A stretch of 44,479 nt of DNA, from assembly GCA_028866015.1 (NCBI GenBank), contig JAGWIW010000015.1, forward strand, positions 1-44,479, in the 5' to 3' direction. This DNA comes from Betaproteobacteria bacterium (GTDB lineage Bacteria > Pseudomonadota > Gammaproteobacteria > Burkholderiales > Ferrovaceae). A model generated the notes under the pieces. That model saw only the letters and a list, made by a program, of their open reading frames with translations. It did not search any database and was not told the DNA's origin. Every line of letters starts with the position of its first letter. Position 1 is the first letter of the stretch. Shown here piece after piece: positions 1-7,926 of this stretch. Made by a program: the position numbers and the translations under genes.

Positions 1-1956
1 TGCATCGGACCCGGCGAAGGCAGCGATCGCATCATCCGCAACACGGCCCGGCTTGCCGCGAAGCTGGGGGTTCCGTGGCATGTGATCTATGTGGAAACGC
101 CGGAATTGCGGCACCTGTCCCAAAGCCGGCGCCAGCGCATCCTGAAGACCCTGAAGCTGGCCCAGGAATCCGGCGCGGAAACCGCAAGCCTGACGGGCAA
201 TGACGCCGTAACCACCATCATTGGCTATGCACGGGACCACAACCTGTCCAAAATCGTGGTGGGTCGCGAACAAAAACAATTGTGGTGGCCTCGCCTGCAA
301 TCCTTTGCCGACCGGCTGGGTCGGCGGGCGCCCGATCTCGACATCATCCAGGTGGCACGGGAAGAGGCTCAGACCGAAAGGCGTCGGGAGCCACCCACTG
401 ACGAAGCGCTGCTGCTGCGCCTGGGCGCGCCGGCTGCTTCGTTTTCAAAAAGCGCCGCCTTTTGTACAGCGGTTACGTTGATCTCCCTCCCGCTATACAA
501 AATCTTTGACCTACCCAATATCGCCATGGTGTTCCTGCTGGCCGTGGTGCTGGTCGCGGTCCGCTATGGCCTGGGCCCTTCCGTGCTGGCGGCCTTCATG
601 AACGTGGCTTCCTTTGATTTCTTCTTTGTACCTCCGCGTTTTTCCTTTGCAGTCAGCGATATTCAGTACCTGCTCACTTTTGCCGTGATGCTGGCAGTGG
701 GCCTCGTCACTGCCAAGCTGACGTCGGATCTCAATTTCCAGGCTCGCGTGGCCAGCCACCGCGAGCAGAGGGTGCGTGCGCTCTATGAAATGTCACGCGA
801 CCTCTCGGGTGCCTTGCTACCAGAACAGATTGCTGAGATTTCCCGGCGCTTTGCACAGGCCGTGTTCGAGGCCCGTGTTGCCGTTTTCCTGGCCGACGAG
901 CACGACCGGATTTCGGCCCGACCCATCGAATGCCCCGACCCCATTCCCGCCTTCGATCCCGGCATTTGCCAGTGGACATTCGACCACGGTACGGAAGCCG
1001 GCTACGGTACCGACACCCTCCCCGGCAGCCCCATCCTTTACCTGCCGTTGCAGGCGCCCATGCGCACTCGCGGCGTCCTGGCCCTGGAGCCACGCCAGCC
1101 TGAACGGCTGGCAAGTCCCGAGCAGCGCCGCCTGCTGGACACGTTCGCCCGGCTCATCGCCATTTCGCTGGAACGGGTACACTACGTACAGGTGGCCCAG
1201 AGCACAACGGTGCAGATGGAATCCGAACGGCTGCGCAATTCCCTGCTGTCTGCCATTTCCCATGATTTGCGCACCCCCCTGTCTGCCTTGATCGGACTCA
1301 CGGACTCCCTGTTCCTGGCCCCGCCCAACCTGCACGAAACGCATGCGGAAATTGCGTCTTCGATCCGGGAAGAAGCGCTGCGCATCAACGCCCAGGTCAA
1401 CAACCTGCTTGACATGGCGCGCCTGCAATCCGGCATGGTGCTGCTCAACCGCCAATGGCAACCCCTGGAGGAGGTGGTGGGCAGTGCCCTCAAGGGATTG
1501 CGCGACGCACTTAAGCAGCATCGCGTGCTGGTGCGGATGCCTGATGACCTGCCGTTGCTGGAATTTGACGCGGTCCTGATGGAACGCGTGCTGGCCAATC
1601 TGCTGGATAATGCAGCCAAGTACACGCCTCCAGGCAGCACGGTTGAAATCGGCGCTTCGGCCCCGACTTCCGGCCCTGTGGAAATCTGGGTGGAGGACGA
1701 TGGGCCGGGCCTCCCCCCTGGCAAGGAGGAAGACATTTTCAAGAAGTTTGAACGCGGCCAGAAGGAAAGCAGGACTCCCGGCGTCGGGCTGGGACTGACC
1801 ATCTGTCGCGCCATCGTTGAAGCCCATGGGGGAACGATTCGCGCTGAAAACAGGCAAGGAGGCGGCGCCCGATTCGTGTTCTCCCTGCCACGCGGCATCC
1901 CCCCGGCCATTGCCCATGACGAAGAAAAACCGGCTATCGGCGAGGATCCATCTTGA
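1..1956 (+). CDS. kdpD: Sensor histidine kinase KdpD (5' end outside window)
   Basis: This is the membrane sensor kinase of the potassium/turgor two-component system. The reading frame is open from base 1, so the start and the N-terminal KdpD domain lie upstream. Visible in order are the end of a universal-stress-like domain (CIGPGEGSD at the very start), four closely spaced membrane helices, a GAF-like region, a HisKA domain with SAISHDLRTPL (the phospho-accepting His codon is at 1261-1263), and an ATPase domain with NLLDNAAKYT, DDGPGLP and GVGLGL. The stop overlaps the kdpE start (TTGA at 1953-1956), which points to translational coupling. By family precedent it phosphorylates KdpE to switch on kdpFABC, which presumably lies upstream. 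Identity is secure. Confidence 0.96.
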   Translation, partial: CIGPGEGSDRIIRNTARLAAKLGVPWHVIYVETPELRHLSQSRRQRILKTLKLAQESGAETASLTGNDAVTTIIGYARDHNLSKIVVGREQKQLWWPRLQSFADRLGRRAPDLDIIQVAREEAQTERRREPPTDEALLLRLGAPAASFSKSAAFCTAVTLISLPLYKIFDLPNIAMVFLLAVVLVAVRYGLGPSVLAAFMNVASFDFFFVPPRFSFAVSDIQYLLTFAVMLAVGLVTAKLTSDLNFQARVASHREQRVRALYEMSRDLSGALLPEQIAEISRRFAQAVFEARVAVFLADEHDRISARPIECPDPIPAFDPGICQWTFDHGTEAGYGTDTLPGSPILYLPLQAPMRTRGVLALEPRQPERLASPEQRRLLDTFARLIAISLERVHYVQVAQSTTVQMESERLRNSLLSAISHDLRTPLSALIGLTDSLFLAPPNLHETHAEIASSIREEALRINAQVNNLLDMARLQSGMVLLNRQWQPLEEVVGSALKGLRDALKQHRVLVRMPDDLPLLEFDAVLMERVLANLLDNAAKYTPPGSTVEIGASAPTSGPVEIWVEDDGPGLPPGKEEDIFKKFERGQKESRTPGVGLGLTICRAIVEAHGGTIRAENRQGGGARFVFSLPRGIPPAIAHDEEKPAIGEDPS

Positions 1957-2657
1957 CCGAACCGGTATCCCATGTGCTGGTCATTGAAGACGAACCGGGC
2001 ATACGTCGCTTTGTACGCATGGCACTCGCAGCCGAAGGCTGCCAGGTGCATGAAGCGGAAACCCTGCAGCGCGGCCTGATCGAAGCTGGAACCCGCAAAC
2101 CGGACATGGTGGTGCTGGATCTGGGACTTCCGGATGGTGACGGGGTCGACTTCATCCGGGATCTGCGCACCTGGTCCGACGTCCCGGTCATTGTCCTGTC
2201 GGCACGAACTTCGGAAACCGACAAAGTAGAAGCACTCGATGCCGGAGCCGATGATTATCTCGTCAAGCCGTTCGGAACGGCAGAACTGCTCGCTCGTGTT
2301 CGTGCCCAGCTGCGCCGCCGCTCGCTGACTTCCGGCACCTCGGGAGGCACACTCAACTTCGGCAACATCCGGGCGGATTTCAGCAAACGCATCGTGGAAC
2401 GGGACGGTCAGCAAATCCATCTCACTCCCATCGAATTCCGGTTGCTGGCCTTCCTGGCAAGCCATCCCAACAGCGTGCTCACCCACCGTCAGCTGCTGAA
2501 AAACGTCTGGGGGCCGTCCCACGCCGAAGACAGTCATTATGTCCGCGTCTACATGGCCCATTTGCGCAAGAAAATCGAGGCCGACCCGTCCCAACCCCGG
2601 TATATCCTCACTGAAACTGGCGTCGGTTACCGCTTTGTACCCACTTCCATAGCCTGA
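1953..2657 (+). CDS. kdpE: Response regulator KdpE
   Basis: OmpR-type response regulator of 234 aa, partner of KdpD. The receiver domain shows the acidic pair E12-D13, the phospho-acceptor D56 in VVLDLGLPDG, and the conserved Lys in LVKPFG. The winged-helix domain follows from about residue 130 (LTPIEFRLLAFL and VRVYMAHLRKKIE). The start is a TTG that overlaps the kdpD stop; no in-frame ATG lies nearby and the receiver fold begins at once, so this start is well supported. Length is normal for the family. By precedent it activates the Kdp potassium-uptake operon under potassium limitation. Confidence 0.95.
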   Translation: MTEPVSHVLVIEDEPGIRRFVRMALAAEGCQVHEAETLQRGLIEAGTRKPDMVVLDLGLPDGDGVDFIRDLRTWSDVPVIVLSARTSETDKVEALDAGADDYLVKPFGTAELLARVRAQLRRRSLTSGTSGGTLNFGNIRADFSKRIVERDGQQIHLTPIEFRLLAFLASHPNSVLTHRQLLKNVWGPSHAEDSHYVRVYMAHLRKKIEADPSQPRYILTETGVGYRFVPTSIA

Positions 2658-2779
2658 CCCTCCCATCCGTGTTCACCCTGATGCCGGCGGACAGACAACT
2701 GGGATAGCATTTCCATGAAGTCCTGACATCATGTCCGGCAGTCCAGTGCCGCGTTTATCCTACCCAAGGAGTTTCGATC

Positions 2780-3217
2780 ATGCGCCCAATCCCCTTCAGT
2801 CTTACCCTGCTGGCTTCTGTCCTGATGCTGGCTGCAGCAAACACTTTTGCCGCAGACCAGGCCCAGGAAAAAAACCAGACGCAGACACAAACCCAAACAA
2901 AAACCCAGACTCGAGAAACGATTTACGGCAGCCAGCTCATGACGCCCCAGGAACGCGCCACCTATCGCAGCAAAATGCGTGCTGCCAAAAACGTGGAAGC
3001 ACGTGAGCAGATCCGCCGGGAACATCATGAACAGATGAAGGAACGCGCCAAAGCACGCGGCGTGACCTTGCCGGACGAACCTCCCGTACGGGGCGGCGGA
3101 TTTGGACCGGGTGCGGGCATGGGACCCGGTGCGGGCATGGGCCCTGGCGGTGGCATGGGTCCTGGCGGCGGCATGGGCCCTGGTGGCGGCATGGGTCCTG
3201 GCGGCCCCAACCGCTGA
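2780..3217 (+). CDS. Small exported Gly/Met-rich repeat protein
   Basis: This 145-aa protein has a Sec signal peptide (cleavage likely after NTFAA, about residue 25). A Gln/Thr-rich stretch of alternating QT follows, then a charged helical segment with LMTPQERATYRSKMRAA. The tail is five exact-length six-residue repeats of the type GPG(A/G)GM (residues 109-138) ending in GPGGPNR. A clear AAGGAG precedes the ATG. The charged segment loosely recalls the LTxxQ motif of the periplasmic CpxP/Spy chaperones, but that is only a resemblance. Periplasmic location is likely. The Met-rich tail could bind copper or another soft metal; this is inference. Function unknown. Confidence 0.8.
   Translation: MRPIPFSLTLLASVLMLAAANTFAADQAQEKNQTQTQTQTKTQTRETIYGSQLMTPQERATYRSKMRAAKNVEAREQIRREHHEQMKERAKARGVTLPDEPPVRGGGFGPGAGMGPGAGMGPGGGMGPGGGMGPGGGMGPGGPNR
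3104..3208 (+). repeat. Coding tandem repeat, 18-nt unit
   Basis: Five consecutive 18-nt units and a partial sixth encode GPGAGM or GPGGGM. Third-position differences between units show that the repeat is not freshly expanded. It lies wholly inside the small exported protein gene. Confidence 0.85.
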
Positions 3218-3234
3218 TCGGAGCCGCTTTCCAC

Positions 3235-3262
3235 TGCCCGGATGTCACTGGACTTCCGGGCA
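3235..3262 (+). terminator. Hairpin downstream of the Gly/Met-repeat gene
   Basis: Perfect 8-bp inverted repeat TGCCCGGA/TCCGGGCA with a 12-nt loop, 17 nt after the stop codon. No T-run follows, so it may be a weak terminator or an mRNA-stabilising hairpin rather than a canonical intrinsic terminator. Confidence 0.45.
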
Positions 3263-3333
3263 CAAGTAAATCGTTTCGCCATTGGGGACAGATACCCTTC
3301 CGACCCCGGACAAGCGGAGCCCATCAGGGTAGG

Positions 3334-4659
3334 ATGGCGGTTTTGACGAAACGGAACCAGACCATGGCCCCGCAGAGTTCCTTTGAAGCCGCCTTCGCCT
3401 TGCATGCGTCTGGCGCTTTGGCTGAAGCTGAAGCAGCCTACCGCGTCATCCTGGTGGAGGAGCCGCACCATGTCCAGGCAATGCACTATCTGGGCGTGGT
3501 GCTTTACCAATCCGGAAACGCCGGCGAAGGCGTGCCCCTCATCCTGCAGGCGCTGGAACTCGAACCGGGCCAGGCCGCCCGATACAACGACCTTGGCAAC
3601 ATCCTGTTCGCGCAGGGTGATTACGCCAATGCGGCTGCAGTGTTCCGGATCGCGCTCGATGTCGCGCCGCACGATGCCAATGTATGGAACAACTACGGGT
3701 CAGTGCTGCATCGCCAGCAGCAGCTTGATGCAGCAGAAACGGCCTACCGCAAGGCGCTGGAGACGATCCCGGACTTTGCCCCGGCACTCAACAACCTGGC
3801 GACCTTGCTGTCGGAGCAGGGACGCGACGAAGAAGCTTCCCTTCTTGCCTGTCGTGCCTTCGTCCAGCCCCCCCTGGAAGGAAAGCATCCCCGGATGCTG
3901 GGCATCGCCTACTACCGCCTGGGCCTCCTGGCGCAAGCCGCCGATTCCTACCGGGAATGGCTGCGCCTGGAGCCTGACAATCCGGTGGCACGTCACCATC
4001 TGGCCGCCTGCACGCAGGAAGCCGTGCCTGCGCGTGCGCCGGACGAGTTTGTGAAGGCAGTTTTCGATGACATGGCTGCGGAATTCGACCATAAGCTCAC
4101 AGGAAAACTCGAGTACCGTGGACCGCAAATCATTGCGAACCTGCTGGAGGCCCTGCCCCCTCCCGACCACACGCTGGACGTGCTGGACGGGGGCTGCGGT
4201 ACCGGCCTGTGCGCCCCGATACTGGCCCCTTATGCGCGCCATCTCGCCGGAGTGGATCTTTCACCCGGGATGGTGGCCAAGGCTTCGGCACGAGGCCAGT
4301 ACAACACACTGACCGTTGCGGAATTGACTGCCTACCTTCAGCAGAATCCAGAAACTTTTGACCTGATCGCCCTGGCCGACACCCTGATCTATTTTGGCGA
4401 TCTCTCGGACATTCTCGCCGCGGCAGCGACGGCCCTGAGAGCAGGCGGGCACATCGTTTTCACCGTGGAAGCCACACAGGACAATCATCCGTTCATGCTG
4501 GGGCCAAGTGGCCGCTACCGCCACCGCAGCGATCACGTGGCCCAGGCGCTGGCTGCTTCAGGGTTTGCCCTGCTGGAAATGCGTGACGTGGTGTTGCGCC
4601 ACGAGTTTTGCCAGCCCACTGCAGGCTTCGGGGTGCTGGCTCGCCGCCAGGTTTCCTGA
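3334..4659 (+). CDS. TPR-repeat protein with C-terminal SAM-dependent methyltransferase domain
   Basis: A 441-aa soluble protein. The N-terminal half is a set of tetratricopeptide repeats (for example AEAEAAYRVILVEEPHHVQA and NLGNILFAQG-type helices, residues about 15-215). The C-terminal half is a class I methyltransferase with the SAM-binding loop DGGCGTG at residues 285-291, an acidic strand end at GVDLS, and a motif like LIALADTLIYFGDL. TPR-methyltransferase fusions are common in proteobacteria, and the methyl acceptor is usually unknown. The start is uncertain: the ATG at 3334 has a poorly spaced GGG, and an ATG at 3364 (MAPQSSFEAAFALH) is an equally plausible start. It converges with the GntR gene, 6 nt apart. 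Confidence 0.85.
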   Translation: MAVLTKRNQTMAPQSSFEAAFALHASGALAEAEAAYRVILVEEPHHVQAMHYLGVVLYQSGNAGEGVPLILQALELEPGQAARYNDLGNILFAQGDYANAAAVFRIALDVAPHDANVWNNYGSVLHRQQQLDAAETAYRKALETIPDFAPALNNLATLLSEQGRDEEASLLACRAFVQPPLEGKHPRMLGIAYYRLGLLAQAADSYREWLRLEPDNPVARHHLAACTQEAVPARAPDEFVKAVFDDMAAEFDHKLTGKLEYRGPQIIANLLEALPPPDHTLDVLDGGCGTGLCAPILAPYARHLAGVDLSPGMVAKASARGQYNTLTVAELTAYLQQNPETFDLIALADTLIYFGDLSDILAAAATALRAGGHIVFTVEATQDNHPFMLGPSGRYRHRSDHVAQALAASGFALLEMRDVVLRHEFCQPTAGFGVLARRQVS

Positions 4660-4665
4660 AGCCTT

Positions 4666-5337
4666 TCAGCCGGCTGCCGCGGCCAGCACGACCGTGGCGA
4701 GAAAGCGCTCGATAAGCTGGCGCAGGAGCTGCCCGGCCTGAATGCCGTCGCCTGCGCGCAAGGCGTGCAGGATGGCGTCATGGGCCTGGGCGTAGTGAGG
4801 CAGTGCGCTGTTGACGTGCAGCGCGGCAATCTGCATGCGCACTTCCAGCTGCAGCGCATCCCAGGTGTGCAGAAAAACCCGGTTTCCCGACGCTTCCACC
4901 ACCTTGCGATGGAAATGAACCACTTCGCGGGCATACGCACTGGCATTTCCGGCCGCCGCTGCAGCATGCATTTTCCTTAGCACCTCTTCCAGAAACGCCA
5001 GCGTATCGGAGCTGCACGGCACAGCAAGCTGGGCTGCCCGTTCTTCGAGCACGGCGCGCATTTCAAAGGCTTCCTTGAGGTCGGCTGGCTGCGGAGCACT
5101 GACGCGGGTGCCGCGGTAACGCTGCGATTCCACCAGGCCGGATGCCTCCAGTTCACGCAGCGCTTCCCGGACCGGCGCCTGGCTGACGTTGAACTCCCGG
5201 GCGAGGTTGAGTTCGATGAGGCGTTCCCCCGGCGCATAGGTTCCGTCGAGAATGCGTGAAACCAGCGCGTCCCGGATGCTGTCACGCATGCAGCGGCGTT
5301 CAATGCATGCGGCTTCAGGCTGTTTAGGGGTGGCCAT
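4666..5337 (-). CDS. GntR-family (FCD subfamily) transcriptional regulator
   Basis: A 223-aa regulator. A GntR winged helix spans residues about 17-80 (GERLIELNLAREFNVSQAPV, then VREALRELEASGLVE). An all-helical FCD ligand-binding domain follows (FEMRAVLEERAAQLA, VVHFHRKVVEASGN), with His and acidic residues of the kind that bind metal or carboxylates in this family. Its start lies 14 nt inside the end of the upstream outer-membrane-factor gene, so it is the last gene of the RND efflux operon. It is probably a local repressor of that operon; the palindrome at 11119-11130 is the obvious candidate operator. The inducer is not predictable. Confidence 0.9.
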   Translation of the reverse strand: MATPKQPEAACIERRCMRDSIRDALVSRILDGTYAPGERLIELNLAREFNVSQAPVREALRELEASGLVESQRYRGTRVSAPQPADLKEAFEMRAVLEERAAQLAVPCSSDTLAFLEEVLRKMHAAAAAGNASAYAREVVHFHRKVVEASGNRVFLHTWDALQLEVRMQIAALHVNSALPHYAQAHDAILHALRAGDGIQAGQLLRQLIERFLATVVLAAAAG

Positions 5338-6760
5338 GCCCGCTGTCCTGCGACCCTGACTGCCAGCCGCCTCCCAGGGCTTTCACCAGTTGCACGCTGG
5401 CCATCAGGCGACGTGCGCGCAGGTCGGCCACCGCGTATTCGGACTGGAGGGCCTGATTCTGGGCCGTCATGACTTCAAGATAACTGGCGATGCCCCCCTG
5501 GTAGCGGAAATTGGCCTGGGTGAGCGCTTCGCGCGCTGCATCATTGGCTGCCGACGCACTCTGGAACTCCTGTTCCAGATCGCGCAAGGCTGCCAGGTTG
5601 TCTTCCACTTCCTGGTAGGCCTGAAGCACGGTCTGCCGGTAATTGGCCGCCGCCTCGTCGAATGCCGCATGGGCCTGATCCGTCACGGCCTGGCGCCGGC
5701 CGGCATCGAAAACGGTCAGCGCGGCTGTGGGTCCCATGGCCCAATAGCGGCTGGGAGCGGAAAGCCAGCCGGCGGTATTGCCATTTTCAAACCCGGCTGC
5801 CGCATTCAATCCGAAAACCGGGAAAAAGGCCGCCCTGGCCACACCGATTTCCGCATTGGCGGCGGCAACACGTCGCTCGGCAGCAGCAATGTCGGGCCGT
5901 CGTTCCAGCAGCGAGGAAGGCAGCCCCAACGCCAGTGCCGGTGGCAGTGCGCTAAATTCATGCTGCGCCGGCAGGGAAAAGGTGGAAGCCGACTCGCCCA
6001 CCAGCACGGCGATGGCATGTTCCATCTGGCTACGCTTGAGCCGGTTGTCCGTGGCCTGGGTTTCGGCATTCTGCCACTGGGTTTTCGCCAGGGCGACGTC
6101 CGCCGCACTGGCGCCACCTCCCTCAAACAGCTTCTGCGTCAGGTCGAACAGCGTGCGATAGGATTCCACGGCACGATCCAGCACCCCTTGTTCGGCATCG
6201 TCGCTGCGCAAAGCAAAATAGTCCTTGGCCAGTTCTGCGCGCGTGCTGAGTTCCAGCGTGGCCAGATCGGCCGCGCTGGCCACGGCCAGGGCGTCGCTGG
6301 CCGCCACCGCATTGCGGATGCGTCCCCAGACGTCGAGCTCGTAGCTCACGTTGAGTCCCAACAGGTTGTCCTGATATTTGGGATCAAAGGCCGCAAAGTA
6401 GAACGGCTTCCTGGTGGAAACGCGCTGGTTGACGGAAGAAGCGTTGGCGGTGACCGTTGGGAAATAGTAGGAACGCGCCACCCCCACTGCGGCCTGAGCC
6501 TGATCCAGACGGGCCAGCGCCGCCTTGAGATTCTGGTTGTCCACCCCGACTTTGGTTTCCAGGGCATTGAGCGTGGAATCCTGGAACTGCTCCCACCAGG
6601 CGCCGCGCGACACGCTGTCTGAAGGGACTGCCATTTTCCAGCCCTGGCTTTCCTTGAACGACTGGGGAGCAGGTGCCGTATCCGGCACCTGGTAATTGGG
6701 AGCCAGCGAGCAGGCACCCAGCATCAGGGCGAGCGCCGAAGGAACGAGGTGCCGTTTCAT
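5324..6760 (-). CDS. NodT-family outer-membrane factor lipoprotein of RND efflux system
   Basis: A 478-aa TolC-type channel subunit. The N-terminus is a lipoprotein signal with lipobox LGAC (Cys16), followed by NYQVP, a hallmark of NodT/OprM-type factors. Two OEP repeats follow, with the usual helical hairpins (TRAELAKDYFALRSDDAEQ, LQAYQEVEDNLAALRDLEQE) and a PDI-type strand motif (LLERRPDIAAAERRVAAAN). It would form the outer-membrane duct for the pump encoded upstream. Its start overlaps the fusion-protein stop by 4 nt (ATGA), and its end overlaps the GntR gene. Confidence 0.95.
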   Translation of the reverse strand: MKRHLVPSALALMLGACSLAPNYQVPDTAPAPQSFKESQGWKMAVPSDSVSRGAWWEQFQDSTLNALETKVGVDNQNLKAALARLDQAQAAVGVARSYYFPTVTANASSVNQRVSTRKPFYFAAFDPKYQDNLLGLNVSYELDVWGRIRNAVAASDALAVASAADLATLELSTRAELAKDYFALRSDDAEQGVLDRAVESYRTLFDLTQKLFEGGGASAADVALAKTQWQNAETQATDNRLKRSQMEHAIAVLVGESASTFSLPAQHEFSALPPALALGLPSSLLERRPDIAAAERRVAAANAEIGVARAAFFPVFGLNAAAGFENGNTAGWLSAPSRYWAMGPTAALTVFDAGRRQAVTDQAHAAFDEAAANYRQTVLQAYQEVEDNLAALRDLEQEFQSASAANDAAREALTQANFRYQGGIASYLEVMTAQNQALQSEYAVADLRARRLMASVQLVKALGGGWQSGSQDSGHGHP

Positions 6761-7923
6761 TTTCCGTTCCGGGAAGTCTGGGGCTGCATTTGCGGCTTCA
6801 CTGCCTGCCCTGTCACCAGGGAATCGGAAGGATTGAGGATGATGGACTGGTCGGCCGTCAGGCCGGCCAGCACTTCCACTTCCTTGCCGAAGTCGCGTCC
6901 CATGGTGACGGTTTGCAGCGTCACCTTGTTGTCCTTGCCCACCACGGCCACTTGCATGCCTTCAGGGCGGAACAGCAGCGCGTTGGCGGACACCCGCAGT
7001 GATCCGGGATGGGTTTTGAGCTTGAAATGCACTTCCGCATAGCCGCCTGGCAGCAGCGCGCCCGACGCATTGTCGACTTCCAGCTGAACCAGCAGGGTAT
7101 GGGAGGCGGGATCGATGGCGCTGGCCGTGTTCACGAGCTTCGCCTCGAACGCACGCCCCGGATGCTCGCGCACCTGCAGTTCGGCCTTGTCGCCCTGCCC
7201 CATGTCCTGCGCGTAACTTTCCGGAACCTGGGCGTACACCCGCAGGCGGCGGATGGCCGCCATGTGAAACAGTTCGCGTGCCTTGCCGCTGCCGGTGCCG
7301 GCATCGATCAGGTCGCCCACATCGATGTTGCGCGCCGTAATCACTCCGTCAAACGGGGCCACGATGCGCTTGAAACTTTCCAGCTCGCGCAGGCGATGCA
7401 GGTTGGCGCGAGCCGAAGCCAGCGCAGCCTGCTTGGCCGCCGCATCGCCGATCTTGTTGTCGGCATCCTGTTGCGAAACCGTCTTGGTGGCGAGCAAGGC
7501 TTTCCAGCGCTTGGCCGTGAGCTGTGCCAGGTCGTTGTTCGCTTCGGCCGTCTGCAGGTCGGCCTCGGCCTGGAGCACCTGCTGGTCCACTTCAGGCGTG
7601 TCGATCTCTGCCAGCAGCTGCCCCGCCTTGACCGGCGTGCCAATGTCCACCAGCCAGCGTTTCAGGTAACCGTTGGTGCGGGCATAAATCGGGGTGTCGG
7701 TAAAGGCTTGCAGTGTTCCGGGCAGGATCAGGTCCTCGCTGGCCGCTTCCGATGAAGGTTTGGTGACCATCACCGGAATCGCGGATTCCTGTTGGGCTTC
7801 CTGGGCCAGGGCTTGCTGAGCGCGCATGCGGCTGAAGATCCCCCACCCGGCCAGCAGAACCACGACTGCGGCCAGGGAGATGCCGAGTTTGATGAAAGTG
7901 CGGATATGGGACGGATTGGACAT
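6757..7923 (-). CDS. RND efflux periplasmic adaptor (membrane fusion protein)
   Basis: A 388-aa HlyD/AcrA-type adaptor. Residues about 10-30 form one N-terminal hydrophobic segment without a lipobox Cys, so it is probably anchored by that helix. A barrel-sandwich half-motif follows (IYARTNGYLKRWLVDIGTPV, then KAGQLLAEIDTPEVDQQVLQ), then an alpha-hairpin of about 65 residues, the second half-motif (FDGVITARNIDVGDLIDAG) and beta-barrel/membrane-proximal domains. It bridges the inner-membrane pump and the outer-membrane factor. It starts 3 nt after the permease stop. Confidence 0.95.
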   Translation of the reverse strand: MSNPSHIRTFIKLGISLAAVVVLLAGWGIFSRMRAQQALAQEAQQESAIPVMVTKPSSEAASEDLILPGTLQAFTDTPIYARTNGYLKRWLVDIGTPVKAGQLLAEIDTPEVDQQVLQAEADLQTAEANNDLAQLTAKRWKALLATKTVSQQDADNKIGDAAAKQAALASARANLHRLRELESFKRIVAPFDGVITARNIDVGDLIDAGTGSGKARELFHMAAIRRLRVYAQVPESYAQDMGQGDKAELQVREHPGRAFEAKLVNTASAIDPASHTLLVQLEVDNASGALLPGGYAEVHFKLKTHPGSLRVSANALLFRPEGMQVAVVGKDNKVTLQTVTMGRDFGKEVEVLAGLTADQSIILNPSDSLVTGQAVKPQMQPQTSRNGK

Positions 7924-7926
7924 GGT

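Noticed and set aside
3104-3208. Regular 18-nt repeats that might suggest a CRISPR or VNTR element
   Set aside because: No spacers; the units are in frame and encode GPGGGM, so they are coding repeats.
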